Assembly (NCBI GenBank): GCA_017650345.1 | Contig: JAGCFB010000006.1 | Location: forward strand, 1-42,420 | Direction of reading: 5' to 3' | Source of the DNA: Kiritimatiellia bacterium | GTDB taxonomy: Bacteria > Verrucomicrobiota > Kiritimatiellia > RFP12 > UBA1067 | Length of the DNA: 42,420 nt | Shown: piece after piece, positions 22,948-32,817 of the stretch | How positions within the stretch are numbered: the first letter of the stretch is position 1 | Layout: every line of letters starts with the position of its first letter | The notes under the pieces: generated by a model | Seen by the model: only the letters and a program-made list of their open reading frames with translations | Databases searched by the model: none | What the model was told of the DNA's origin: nothing | Translations under genes and position numbers: made by a program

Positions 22948-23531
22948 AGTACGACCTAGTAGAGGTTTTCGAGTCGCTTCAGGGCGAGGGACGCAACACG
23001 GGGCGACCGTGCGTGTTCGTGCGTTTCGCCGGATGCAACCTGGCGTGTCCGTGGTGCGATACGGACGTCGCGACGCGCTTCTCGCTGTCGCTGGACGGAC
23101 TCCTTGCGGAGATCGGTCAGTACAGGTCGAAGAGCGTCATCCTGACCGGCGGCGAGCCTACGCTCGTGAAGGAGATGCCTGAGCTCGTCGCTGCGCTCAA
23201 GGCGCGCGGATACTGGATAGGCGTCGAGACGAACGGTACGAACGACGCGGACTGGCTGCAGTTCGCGGACTATGTGGCGTGCTCTCCTAAGGTGGAGTAT
23301 CCTGACAGGATTGCGCTCGGCAAGGCGGACGAGGTGCGCATTGTCGCGTCGTCCGAGGCCGCTGCGGCGTTCTGCCGGGAGGTGCGAGGGAAGATTGCGG
23401 CGACGGACTACTATGTCTCGCCATGCGAACGCGATGGAAGCATTGATTTCGCCACCGCGAAGTCCGTGATGCAGCAGCTCGACGGCTGGTCGCTTTCCGT
23501 TCAGCTCCACAAGCTCCTGGGCTTCCGCTGA
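22944..23531 (+). CDS. queE: 7-carboxy-7-deazaguanine synthase
   Basis: The 195-residue radical-SAM enzyme has the short N-terminal ESLQGEG motif, the cluster FAGCNLACPWCDTD (Cys31, Cys35, Cys38) and TGGEPT. This is the QueE form of C-x3-C-x2-C and catalyses ring contraction in queuosine biosynthesis. The start is GTG, overlapping the esterase stop by GTGA. The partner genes queC and queD are not in the window, but tgt and queA are further on, so the organism should make queuosine. Confidence 0.93.
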   Translation: MKYDLVEVFESLQGEGRNTGRPCVFVRFAGCNLACPWCDTDVATRFSLSLDGLLAEIGQYRSKSVILTGGEPTLVKEMPELVAALKARGYWIGVETNGTNDADWLQFADYVACSPKVEYPDRIALGKADEVRIVASSEAAAAFCREVRGKIAATDYYVSPCERDGSIDFATAKSVMQQLDGWSLSVQLHKLLGFR

Positions 23532-23542
23532 TTTTTTACCTG

Positions 23543-24487
23543 TCAGTCCCGGAGGTCCGCCCACGCCGGAATCGGCGTGCGGATCTCCGTCTCAATATTC
23601 GACACCGGGTGAGTGAATCTTGCCGCCAAGGCGTGCAGGCAGTGTCCGCGCTGGTTCTCCACTGCGAACGCGCCGTATAGCCTGTCGTTGACGATGTGCA
23701 TTCCGGCCATTGCGAGCTGTGCGCGGATCTGGTGCGTGACGCCGGTGAAGATGGTCACCTCCAGGAGCGTACGCTCCTCGCACTCCACCGTGACGTGTCC
23801 GACCGGCCTGAAGCGCGTCACGGCGTGCATCGGGCGCAGCTTGGCCTTTTCGGCGAGCGTGAGGCGGTTGTGCTTCGCGTCGATCATGCGGCAGAAGGGG
23901 AGCGTCGGATCGTGGACCAGGTCGTTCTCCAGCGCGCCGCCTGCGGCGACGGAGCCTTCGACGAGCGCGAGGTAGGTCTTCTCGACGGTCTGCGCGGCGA
24001 ACTGCGCGCGCATCGCCTCGAAGGCCTGTGCGGTGCGCGCGACGAGGACGAGTCCGGACGTGTCCGCGTCTATCCTGTGCAGCGCGCCTGCCATGAGCGG
24101 GGCGTCGCCTAGGGGGATGCATTCCGGGTGGCGCGCCGCTACGCCGTTCATGAGCGTGCCGGTCTCGGTACGGGAGAGCGGCTGGACGGGCATTCCGGCG
24201 GGCTTGTCGAAGGCGAGGATGTCGTCGTCCTCGAAGACGCAGCGGACGGGGACAGACGGATCGGGCGCGACAGTGTTGTCGCAGGCCTCGGCGAGCGCGC
24301 GCACCTCTATGGACTCGCCGCCGCGCAGCTTGAGTCCCTTGGCCGCGCGGCGTCCGTTCACCAGCACGGCGCCGGACTCGATCGCCTCGCGCGCGAAGGC
24401 GCGGGTGGTGGTGGGGAAGGCCAAAAGCAAGGCGGCGTCCAAACGAACGCCGCCTCCTTGAGCCGGGATGGTCCTGTTCTCAATCAT
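23543..24487 (-). CDS. RluA-family pseudouridine synthase
   Basis: The 314-residue protein has an N-terminal S4-like RNA-binding domain (about 14-65) and the catalytic block HRIDADTSGLVL, where Asp140 is the essential residue, followed by KTYLALVEG and HQIRAQLAMAGMHIVND. These mark the RluA family that isomerises uridines in rRNA or tRNA; the target cannot be read from sequence. The gene ends a minus-strand operon and converges on queE with an 11-nt gap. Its start overlaps the upstream lipoprotein gene by 8 nt. Confidence 0.9.
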   Translation of the reverse strand: MIENRTIPAQGGGVRLDAALLLAFPTTTRAFAREAIESGAVLVNGRRAAKGLKLRGGESIEVRALAEACDNTVAPDPSVPVRCVFEDDDILAFDKPAGMPVQPLSRTETGTLMNGVAARHPECIPLGDAPLMAGALHRIDADTSGLVLVARTAQAFEAMRAQFAAQTVEKTYLALVEGSVAAGGALENDLVHDPTLPFCRMIDAKHNRLTLAEKAKLRPMHAVTRFRPVGHVTVECEERTLLEVTIFTGVTHQIRAQLAMAGMHIVNDRLYGAFAVENQRGHCLHALAARFTHPVSNIETEIRTPIPAWADLRD

Positions 24488-24674
24488 ACCTGTCCATCAC
24501 GCTCGGGGCTATCGGGGCCATGCCCTCCCACGACTTGTTCGAGCTCCACGGGAGGTTGGAGTCCTCCGCGGAGTCCGCTATGCACCCGGCCAGCGTGGCC
24601 AGCGCGACGGCCGCGAGCAACGCGCGCGCGGCCGCGCCGAGGCGGACGGGATCAGTCTGCGAAGACGATGTCAT
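24480..24674 (-). CDS. Small lipoprotein
   Basis: The 64-residue product starts with a signal peptide ending in the lipobox LATLAGC, so it should be lipidated at the cysteine and sorted to a membrane. The mature part is only about 30 residues and rich in Ser and Trp (NLPWSSNKSWEGMAP). Its start lies inside the end of the coiled-coil gene, a 23-nt overlap, and its end overlaps the rluA-type gene. I know no function; the WSS/SWEG pattern could be a conserved family mark. Confidence 0.75.
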   Translation of the reverse strand: MTSSSQTDPVRLGAAARALLAAVALATLAGCIADSAEDSNLPWSSNKSWEGMAPIAPSVMDRYD

Positions 24675-25800
24675 TGGGCCTGAGCTTGGACTGTTCCCAG
24701 TTGGCGAGGATGTCGCAGACGACGTAGTTCTTGCCGGCGACCTCCTGCTTGATGCGGATGCGGCCGACGAACTCGCCCGCCTCGCCCTTGAATCCGGGAC
24801 GCTTGACGCCGAGCTCGATCATCGGGAGCGGACGGTTCTTGTCGTCGCCCCTGAGCTGGGCGAACGTCTCGGGCGTGAACTCGACGATTGCGAACATGTT
24901 CTCGTTGTCGGCGAGGACGACCTTGCCCTTGTCGCCGAACGGAAGCGAGGCGACGGCGGCGGAGTCGAGGCCGGACTTGGAGAGGCCCGCCTGGTTCTGG
25001 AGGGTCTCCTGGAGGATCTTCGAGACCTGCTCGAGCTGCTTCTGGCACTTCACGAGGTCCTCCTGCCTGGCGGCGATCTCCTCGTCCTTGGCGGTGAGCT
25101 CCTCCTTGAGGTCGGAGTTCTCGGAGTCGAGCTCCTTGGCCTTGGCCTCGGACTTGACGAGCTTGTCCTCGAGCTGGGCCTTCTCGCCCTCGAGGGTGGA
25201 GATCGTCTGCTCCCTCTCGACGATGGTGACCTTGTCCTTGCGGTTCTCCTTCTTCTGCTCGTTGAGCTCGTCAACGGCGTCCGCGAGCTTGCCGTGGAGG
25301 GTCTTCAGCTCGGCGCGGGTCGTGTTGAGCGTGGCCTGCTGGTTCTGTCCGCTCTTGAGGAGCTTGTCGAGAAGCTCGCGCTCCGTGCCGGGGCCGTAGT
25401 CGCGCGGCGTGTTGCCGTCCATCTCGACCTTGCCCTCGGCGTCAAGCGCGTACACCGTGCGCAGCTGCTGGGCGATGGCGGAGTTGTTGACCCACTCGTA
25501 GGTCTTGAGGTTGTCCTGCTCGAGGTAGGCCTTGTAGTCCTGGAGGAGGTTGTCGTACGAAGGGGAATCGACCTCCTTCGCCTCGACGGGGGAGACGTCC
25601 TTGTTCACCTCCGCCACGACGTCCTTGCCCTCGGGCTCGACGCATTCGATCGTCGCGGCCAGCTTGGTTATGTACTCCTCCTGCATCTTGTTCCGAGCCG
25701 TGAGAAGCGCGCGCTTCTCGTTGAGCTGGAACTCGAAGTAGAGTCCGGCGGCCGCCAGTATCAGGAACAGATAGACGAAAACATGGAGTGTTTTGTTCAT
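24652..25800 (-). CDS. Inner-membrane anchored coiled-coil protein
   Basis: The 382-residue protein has one N-terminal membrane helix (FVYLFLILAAAGLYFEF, 8-24), a linker, a long coiled coil (about 155-270, with ELNEQKKENRKDK and EDKLVKSEAKAKEL), and a globular C-terminal domain of about 100 residues (VASLPFGDKGKVVLADNENM, VGRIRIKQEVAGKNYVVCDI). The architecture suggests an envelope scaffold. No catalytic motif or known family is seen. It is the first gene of a minus-strand operon with the lipoprotein and the pseudouridine synthase. Confidence 0.7.
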   Translation of the reverse strand: MNKTLHVFVYLFLILAAAGLYFEFQLNEKRALLTARNKMQEEYITKLAATIECVEPEGKDVVAEVNKDVSPVEAKEVDSPSYDNLLQDYKAYLEQDNLKTYEWVNNSAIAQQLRTVYALDAEGKVEMDGNTPRDYGPGTERELLDKLLKSGQNQQATLNTTRAELKTLHGKLADAVDELNEQKKENRKDKVTIVEREQTISTLEGEKAQLEDKLVKSEAKAKELDSENSDLKEELTAKDEEIAARQEDLVKCQKQLEQVSKILQETLQNQAGLSKSGLDSAAVASLPFGDKGKVVLADNENMFAIVEFTPETFAQLRGDDKNRPLPMIELGVKRPGFKGEAGEFVGRIRIKQEVAGKNYVVCDILANWEQSKLRPNDIVFAD

Positions 25801-25831
25801 ATGAGTTTATTCCTCTAGTCTTATGTAGAAA

Positions 25832-25860
25832 ATGATACACCATTTTTCGTCATAAGGCAA
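25832..25860 (-). promoter_or_regulatory. Candidate -35/-10 promoter of the coiled-coil operon
   Basis: On the minus strand TTGCCT (25855-25860) and TATCAT (25832-25837) are 17 nt apart, which fits a conventional sigma-70 promoter, and GAGGA precedes the ATG at 25800. It lies back to back with the tgt promoter at 25869-25877. Confidence 0.5.
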
Positions 25861-25868
25861 CTGTTTTT

Positions 25869-25877
25869 TGGTACAAT
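25869..25877 (+). promoter_or_regulatory. Extended -10 promoter of tgt, near-leaderless
   Basis: TTTTTTGGTACAAT ends 8 nt before ATG 25886, so the mRNA should start one or two bases before the start codon. Confidence 0.7.
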
Positions 25878-25879
25878 AA

Positions 25880-27347
<1,468 letters not shown>

Positions 27348-27367
27348 CAGGGGAGCGGCGGTAGGCG

Positions 27368-28285
27368 ATGTCGTTCGCGACGGGACGCTTCGGGATCGAG
27401 TACAACCCGGAAACCGGCGACGAGAGGTCTCCGGCGACGGGGCGCATCATCGCGCTCGTGGTCGCCGCAGCCGCCGTGTCGCTGGCCGTCACCGTCGCAA
27501 GGCGAGTGCGCGCGCGCGCCCAAGAGGAGCCGCCGCCCGCGCCCGTCCAGGCCCCCGCGCGCCCCGCGTCCGACCCGGATCCGAAGGCCACCCGGGTCCC
27601 CGCGCCGGAAACCCCCGGGGGTAGCGACCCTCGACCCCCGGGGGTAGCGACCCTCAACCCCCGGGGGGAGACGGTGCCGACCCCCGGGGGTATCGACCGC
27701 CGCCCCCCCAGGGTCCGCAACCTCCTCCTCAAGCTGGAGAAGGCCGAGGCCGCGCAGGACGTCGCGATGTGCGTATCGACTATCGAGCAGCTGCGCGCGC
27801 TTCCGGGCGAGCCGGTGGCGGACATAGACGACAGGCTCGCCCGGCGGCTGGGCGAGCTGAACGTCCGGTGGCTCTTCGAGCTCAAGAACGCGCAGTGGGT
27901 CAAGGAGGTGGCCGTGAAGTCCGGCGACTCCGCCACGCGCATCGCGCGCGAGAACGCATCGACGCTCGCGTCGCTGAGGCGGCTCAATCCGGAGACGGAC
28001 GTGGAGCGCCTGCGCGCGGGCGCGAAGGTGCTCGTCATGAACCAGCCGCGCTTCAACCTGGTCGTCCACAAGCGGACGCGGACGGCCGACCTGCAGCTCA
28101 ACGGCAAGTTCTTCAGGCGCTACGACCTCCGCGACGCCGTTGGCGGAGAGCCGGGCGCGCACGTCTCGTCCGGCAACCTCCGCCAGCTGCTGGCGGACAA
28201 CGGAGTCTGGTTCAACCGCGACGACCGCTCCGAGCTGGAGCTCCTCATGCCGAAGGGCTCCTCCCTCACCATATCCGAGCTCTGA
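27368..28285 (+). CDS. Membrane-anchored LysM protein with repeat-encoded linker
   Basis: The 305-residue protein has an N-terminal membrane helix (about 26-43), a Pro/Ala linker containing a repeat-encoded segment (residues about 81-115), a helical part, and a LysM domain (about 180-226: VKSGDSATRIARENASTLASLRRLNP). After that, FNLVVHKRTRTADLQLNG loosely resembles the start of an L,D-transpeptidase domain, but no HxxN or SxGC catalytic motif follows, so any enzymatic role is unlikely. LysM binds peptidoglycan, so a wall-binding role is likely. The linker is coded by an array of DNA palindromes (27590-27714). Confidence 0.75.
   Translation: MSFATGRFGIEYNPETGDERSPATGRIIALVVAAAAVSLAVTVARRVRARAQEEPPPAPVQAPARPASDPDPKATRVPAPETPGGSDPRPPGVATLNPRGETVPTPGGIDRRPPRVRNLLLKLEKAEAAQDVAMCVSTIEQLRALPGEPVADIDDRLARRLGELNVRWLFELKNAQWVKEVAVKSGDSATRIARENASTLASLRRLNPETDVERLRAGAKVLVMNQPRFNLVVHKRTRTADLQLNGKFFRRYDLRDAVGGEPGAHVSSGNLRQLLADNGVWFNRDDRSELELLMPKGSSLTISEL
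27590..27714 (+). repeat. 23-nt-period palindrome array inside the LysM gene
   Basis: ACCCCCGGGGGT occurs at 27611, 27634 and 27680, and a variant (last base changed) at 27657, each exactly 23 nt apart; a shorter ACCCGGGT (27590-27597) and a decayed copy (27703-27714) continue the phase on both sides. Spacer units are similar but not identical (AGCGACCCTCG, AGCGACCCTCA). Twenty-three is not a multiple of three, so each unit is read in a different frame (TPGG, RPPGV, NPRG). Confidence 0.9.
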
Positions 28286-28315
28286 CGCGCCACTATTGCG
28301 CGTGCTTGGGCGATG

Positions 28316-28324
28316 TGCTAGAAT
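28316..28324 (+). promoter_or_regulatory. Extended -10 promoter of ilvD
   Basis: TGC-TAGAAT lies 57 nt before ATG 28382. The leader carries GGCGGAAAAG near the start. No branched-chain amino acid leader peptide is visible. Confidence 0.6.
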
Positions 28325-28381
28325 AGACGAAACGCGGCGGAGGCTGACGACGCCGCGGCAAATGCGAAAGGCGGAAAAGAC

Positions 28382-30061
28382 ATGATATCCGATCAGGTAA
28401 AGAAGGGCAACGAAAGGGCGCCCCACAGGTCGCTCTTCTTCGCGACAGGCATGAAGCGCGCGGACGTGAGGAAGCCCTTCATCGGCATATGCAACAGCTA
28501 CGAGAGCTTCGTCCCGGGGCACTGCCACCTCAACAGGGTCGGCGCGTTCCTCAAGAAGTGCATCGAGGAGGCCGGCGGCGTCGCGATGGAGTTCAACACC
28601 ATCGCCGTCTGCGACGGAATCGCCATGGGGCACTCCGGCATGAAGTTCTCGCTTCCGTCGCGCGAGCTGATCGCGGACTCCGTGGAGACCGTCGCGCGCG
28701 CGCACTGCTTCGATGCGATGATCTGCGTTCCCAACTGCGACAAGATCGTCCCCGGAATGCTCCTCGGCGCGCTGCGCGTGAACATCCCGACGATCTTCGC
28801 GTCCGGCGGCCCGATGGCCCCGGGGAGGAATCCGCTCACGGGGGCGGACTCCGACCTCAACTCCGTCTTCGAGGCGGTCGGCGCGGAGAGCGTCGGCAAG
28901 ATCAGCGCCAAGGACCTCGAAAAGGTAGAGGAGACCAGCTGTCCGGGATGCGGAAGCTGCTCCGGCATGTTCACGGCGAACTCCATGAACTGCCTCTACG
29001 AGGCGCTCGGACTCGCCCTCCCCGGCAACGGCACGATCCTCGCGGTCGATCCGCGCCGCCAGGACCACTACCGCGCCTCGGCGAAGCGCATCGTCGCGAT
29101 GGCCAAGAAGGGAGGTCCGCTCCCGCGCGAACTCGTCACGCGCGACTCGCTGGACAACGCGCTCACGCTGGACATGGCGATGGGCGGATCCACCAACACC
29201 GTCCTCCACACTCTCGCGATCGCGCGCGAGGCCGGCGTCGATTACTCGCTCGAGCGCATGAACGAGGTGTCCGCCGCGACGCCGTACGTCTGCAAGCTCG
29301 CGCCGTCCGGACACTACCACGTCAGCGACCTGGACCGCGCCGGAGGGATCATGGCGGTCCTGAAGCGCGTCGGGAAGGTCGCGAAGTTCTTCCATCCCGG
29401 ATGTCCGACCGTCGGCGGCGGGACGATCGGCCGGCAGGTCAAGGCGGCGAAGTTAAAGGACGCCGACGTCATCCGCACGGTCGCCAATGCCTACTCGCCG
29501 GACGGCGGACTCGCGGTCCTCTGGGGCAACCTGGCCGAAAAGGGGTCCGTCGTGAAGAAGGGCGGCGTCGCGCCGTCCATGATGAAGTTCACCGGCAAGG
29601 CGATCTGCTTCGACTCTCAGGAGGAGGCGTGCGCGGGAATCCTCGGCGGAAAGGTCAAGCCGGGGCACGTCGTTGTCATCCGCTACGAGGGTCCGAAGGG
29701 CGGACCCGGCATGCAGGAGATGCTCGCGCCGACGAGCTACATCATCGGACAGGGGCTCGGCGAGTCGGTCGCGCTCATCACGGACGGACGCTTCTCGGGA
29801 GCGACGCACGGCGCGTGCGTCGGGCACGTCTCGCCGGAGGCGGCAGAGGGCGGACTCATCGGACTCGTCAAGAACGGCGACGAGATAACGATCGACATCC
29901 CGAAGCGCGCGATCTCGGCGAAGCTTTCGAAGTCGGAGATCGCCGCGCGCGCGAAGAAGGCGAAGAGGTGGTCGCCGCGCATCAAGGGCGGCTGGCTGGA
30001 GCGCTACGCGCAGCTCGTCGGAAACGCCTCAACCGGCGCGAGCCTGAAGCGGGACGCCTGA
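28382..30061 (+). CDS. ilvD: Dihydroxy-acid dehydratase
   Basis: The 559-residue enzyme of valine, leucine and isoleucine synthesis carries the iron-sulphur motifs [11 protein letters not shown] (35-45), [12 protein letters not shown] and [19 protein letters not shown], and the C-terminal [10 protein letters not shown]. These belong to the IlvD/EDD family; the sugar-acid dehydratases share the fold, but length and motifs fit ilvD. It has its own promoter and stands alone between other operons; no other ilv gene is present. Confidence 0.92.
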   Translation: MISDQVKKGNERAPHRSLFFATGMKRADVRKPFIGICNSYESFVPGHCHLNRVGAFLKKCIEEAGGVAMEFNTIAVCDGIAMGHSGMKFSLPSRELIADSVETVARAHCFDAMICVPNCDKIVPGMLLGALRVNIPTIFASGGPMAPGRNPLTGADSDLNSVFEAVGAESVGKISAKDLEKVEETSCPGCGSCSGMFTANSMNCLYEALGLALPGNGTILAVDPRRQDHYRASAKRIVAMAKKGGPLPRELVTRDSLDNALTLDMAMGGSTNTVLHTLAIAREAGVDYSLERMNEVSAATPYVCKLAPSGHYHVSDLDRAGGIMAVLKRVGKVAKFFHPGCPTVGGGTIGRQVKAAKLKDADVIRTVANAYSPDGGLAVLWGNLAEKGSVVKKGGVAPSMMKFTGKAICFDSQEEACAGILGGKVKPGHVVVIRYEGPKGGPGMQEMLAPTSYIIGQGLGESVALITDGRFSGATHGACVGHVSPEAAEGGLIGLVKNGDEITIDIPKRAISAKLSKSEIAARAKKAKRWSPRIKGGWLERYAQLVGNASTGASLKRDA

Positions 30062-30076
30062 CGCGGCGCCGGGATT

Positions 30077-30085
30077 TGGTATAAT
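30077..30085 (+). promoter_or_regulatory. Extended -10 promoter of queA operon, near-leaderless
   Basis: ATTTGGTATAAT ends 9 nt before ATG 30095; a two- to three-base leader is predicted. It probably drives queA, and possibly the tightly packed genes to folP. Confidence 0.7.
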
Positions 30086-30094
30086 ACACCTTAT

Positions 30095-31219
30095 ATGAAG
30101 ACGCGGCAGTTCTGGTATCCGCTTCCCGAGCGGCTCATAGCGCAGCATCCTGCGGAGCGGCGCGGCACCGAAAAGATGATGGTGCTGCACCGCGACACCG
30201 GGATGCTGGAGCACCGCCACATCGCTGACATCGTCGATTACATCACGCCGAACGACCTTCTCGTCGTGAACGACACAAAGGTCTTCCCGGCGCGACTCAT
30301 CGGCAAGTGGGAGGACTCGGACGGCGCGATCGAGGTGCTGATGGTGTCCGCCGCGCCGGAGAGCGAGACGGACGCGTCCGGCGACATGGCGATGCCGTCC
30401 ATGGACGTCTCGAACGAGACGCTCGTCTGGAACTGCATAATCGGCTCCGGGCGTAAGTGCCGCGAGGGGCAGGTCGCCGTGTTCGGTCCGGCCGAGCAGC
30501 TGAAGGTCACGCTCGTCAAGCCGCTCTCCGGGATTGGCATGTGGAAGGTGCGATTCGACTGCAGCCGTCCGCTCATGGACCTCCTGGACGAGTTCGGCAG
30601 GACGCCGGTCCCGCCGTACGTCAAGCGCGAGGGCACGCGCGAGGAGGAGCTGGAGGACCGCGAGCGCTACCAGACGATCTACGCGAAGCACGTCGGGTCC
30701 GTCGCCGCGCCCACGGCCGGACTCCACTTCACGCCGGAGATATTCGCCGCGCTGGACGCGAAGGGCGTCCGCCGCGTCTCCGTCACGCTGCACGTCGGGC
30801 CGGGGACGTTCCGTCCCGTCAAGGCGGACGACATCGAGGACCACAGGATGGACTTCGAGGCGTTCTCGGTCCCTCCGGAGACGGCGGAGGCGATAAACGC
30901 GTGCAAGGCGCGCGGCGGGCGCGTGTTCTGCTGCGGATCGACGACGGTGCGCACGCTGGAGACGGTGGCGAGCCGCGAGCGCGCCGAGGGCGATCCGCTC
31001 GTCGTCGCGGGCTCCGGGGCGTCGAACATATTCATCTACCCGCCCTACACGTTCAAGGTGTGCGACTGCATGCTGACGAACTTCCACCTTCCGCAATCGA
31101 CGCTGCTAATGATGGTGTCCGCGCTCGCCGGACGCGAGCGGATGCTCTGCGCGTACGCGATGGCGGTGAGGTCCAACTACATGTTCTTCAGCTACGGCGA
31201 CTGCATGCTGATAGTGTGA
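30095..31219 (+). CDS. queA: S-adenosylmethionine:tRNA ribosyltransferase-isomerase
   Basis: The 374-residue enzyme adds the cyclopentene epoxide to preQ1-tRNA. It has YPLPERLIAQHPAERR near the start, LLVVNDTKVFPARL, GRTPVPPYVKR, a YAKHVGSVAAPTAGLHFT block and VGPGTFRPVK. These are QueA signatures and the length is normal (about 350). A 30-nt gap with its own ribosome site separates it from pyrE. Confidence 0.96.
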   Translation: MKTRQFWYPLPERLIAQHPAERRGTEKMMVLHRDTGMLEHRHIADIVDYITPNDLLVVNDTKVFPARLIGKWEDSDGAIEVLMVSAAPESETDASGDMAMPSMDVSNETLVWNCIIGSGRKCREGQVAVFGPAEQLKVTLVKPLSGIGMWKVRFDCSRPLMDLLDEFGRTPVPPYVKREGTREEELEDRERYQTIYAKHVGSVAAPTAGLHFTPEIFAALDAKGVRRVSVTLHVGPGTFRPVKADDIEDHRMDFEAFSVPPETAEAINACKARGGRVFCCGSTTVRTLETVASRERAEGDPLVVAGSGASNIFIYPPYTFKVCDCMLTNFHLPQSTLLMMVSALAGRERMLCAYAMAVRSNYMFFSYGDCMLIV

Positions 31220-31249
31220 GGTCCATTTGAAACAGAAAGGAACGGCAAA

Positions 31250-31861
31250 ATGACACAGGCACAGGTTCTGAAGGCGTTCAAGGACACGGACGCACTCCTC
31301 GAGGGACATTTCGAGCTCCGCTCGAAGCTCCACTCCAACCGCTACTTCCAGTGCGCCAACGTGCTGAGGTATCCGCGCGTCGCGGAGAAGCTCTGCCGCG
31401 CGGTGACGCGCGATGCGGTGAAGAGCGGGAAGCTCGGCGCGCGCATCGACGGCGTCATATCGCCCGCGGTCGGCGGGATTCTGGTCGGACACGAGGTCGC
31501 GCGGGAGCTCGGCGTCAAGTGCATCTTCGCGGAGAAGGTGCAGGGCGAGGGAGTGGATGCGACCGGCAAGCCGAACACAGTGCTCGCGCTGAGACGCTTC
31601 AGGATCGCGAAGGGCGAGAGGTACGTGGTCGCCGAGGACGTCGTCACGAAGGGCGGACGCGTCCAGGAGACGATCGATCTCGTCAAGGCGGCGGGCGGCA
31701 AGGTCGCCGGAGTCGTCGTCCTCGTCGATCGCTCCGCCGGCAAGGTCAAGTTCGGCAGGATCCCGATGTTCTCGCTCATGCAGATGACGCCCGAGACGTG
31801 GACCGCCGCCGAGTGCCCCATGTGCAAGGCCGGAGGAAAGCCCGTCCATCCCGGCTCGTGA
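31250..31861 (+). CDS. pyrE: Orotate phosphoribosyltransferase
   Basis: The 203-residue protein has LLEGHFELRSKLHSNRYFQC, DGVISPAVGGILVGHEVAREL, the PRPP-binding loop VAEDVVTKGGRVQETIDL and ECPMCKAGGKPVHPGS at the end. The C-terminal CPxC...PGS is typical of one PyrE subfamily. It makes OMP from orotate and PRPP in pyrimidine synthesis. A closely related purine enzyme is less likely because of the LHSNRY block. ATG follows GAAAGGAACGG. Confidence 0.88.
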   Translation: MTQAQVLKAFKDTDALLEGHFELRSKLHSNRYFQCANVLRYPRVAEKLCRAVTRDAVKSGKLGARIDGVISPAVGGILVGHEVARELGVKCIFAEKVQGEGVDATGKPNTVLALRRFRIAKGERYVVAEDVVTKGGRVQETIDLVKAAGGKVAGVVVLVDRSAGKVKFGRIPMFSLMQMTPETWTAAECPMCKAGGKPVHPGS

Positions 31862-31877
31862 CGTCCGCCCCGCATCC

Positions 31878-32816
31878 GTGACAGGCCTGGTTCCATACGT
31901 CAACGACAACGTCGCCAGCCGCGACTTCAAGTACTACATCTTCGACTGGGACGACAACATCCTCCACATGCCGACGAAGATCCTGATGGAGCATCGGGAC
32001 GCGGACGGCGAGTGGCGCCCGGTCGAGCTGTCCACTTCGACCTTCGCCCTCGTGCGCGGCGACGCGGAGCACTACCGTCCGCCGTCGGAGGGAGGATGGG
32101 ACGCGGCGTTCCGGTGCTTCGCGGACCCCGAGCGAGACGGCGAGCCGAACCACTTCATCGAGGACACGATGGACGCGCTGCGGCGCGTGGCGGACGGCGA
32201 GAAGCCCTCGCCCAGCTACGCCACCTTCAAGAAGACGCTCGTCGAGGGGCGCATCTTCGCGATCGTCACCGCGCGCGGACACGCCCCAGAGACGATAGAG
32301 CGCGCCGTGCGGCTCTTCATCGAGTACGCGCTCACTCCGCTCGAGCGCGAGACCATGATGTCCAACCTGCGCGGATACCGCCGCTGGCTCGACAAGGTGG
32401 AGGACTTCGGGACGGACGACGAGGAGCTGGACTACTACCTCGGGATGTGCCGCTACTCCGCCGTCACCTACGACGGGTTCAGGGAGCGCATGGCCAACGA
32501 CCCGATTTACCGCGAGAAGCTTGCCGTCGCGACGACCGCGTCGCGTCCGGAGCTCGCCAAGGAGTTCGCCATCCGCGACTTCGTGGAGCACGTCTTCCAC
32601 ATGCTCCAGCGCACGGGCGGACTCGGCAGGTCCGTCGCCATCGGCTTCTCGGACGACGACAAGGGCAACGTGAAGAGCGTCTCCAACTACATCAAGGCGG
32701 AGCTCTCGCGCCGCTTCGACGGAATAAAGTTCGTGGTTTACGACACGTCCGACAAATCGCTCTCGAAGGGACGCAAGGTCTGCGTCTCGGGGCAGATGAA
32801 CCTACCGGGATTCTGA
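31878..32816 (+). CDS. HAD-superfamily hydrolase-like protein
   Basis: The 312-residue protein has an N-terminal HAD-type motif YYIFDWDDNILHMPTKI, in which the first Asp of DWDD would be the nucleophile, then FAIVTARGHAPETIERA (motif II/cap region) and IGFSDDDKGNVKSV near motif IV. A phosphatase function fits, but the substrate is unknown. The start is GTG 31878, 17 nt after pyrE; no obvious Shine-Dalgarno sequence precedes it, and no other in-frame start lies before the motif. Confidence 0.65.
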   Translation: MTGLVPYVNDNVASRDFKYYIFDWDDNILHMPTKILMEHRDADGEWRPVELSTSTFALVRGDAEHYRPPSEGGWDAAFRCFADPERDGEPNHFIEDTMDALRRVADGEKPSPSYATFKKTLVEGRIFAIVTARGHAPETIERAVRLFIEYALTPLERETMMSNLRGYRRWLDKVEDFGTDDEELDYYLGMCRYSAVTYDGFRERMANDPIYREKLAVATTASRPELAKEFAIRDFVEHVFHMLQRTGGLGRSVAIGFSDDDKGNVKSVSNYIKAELSRRFDGIKFVVYDTSDKSLSKGRKVCVSGQMNLPGF

Positions 32817-32817
32817 A

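Noticed and set aside
27590-27714. CRISPR array in the LysM gene
   Set aside because: The 23-nt period leaves spacers of about 11 nt with related sequence, and the frame remains open, so it is an internal repeat.
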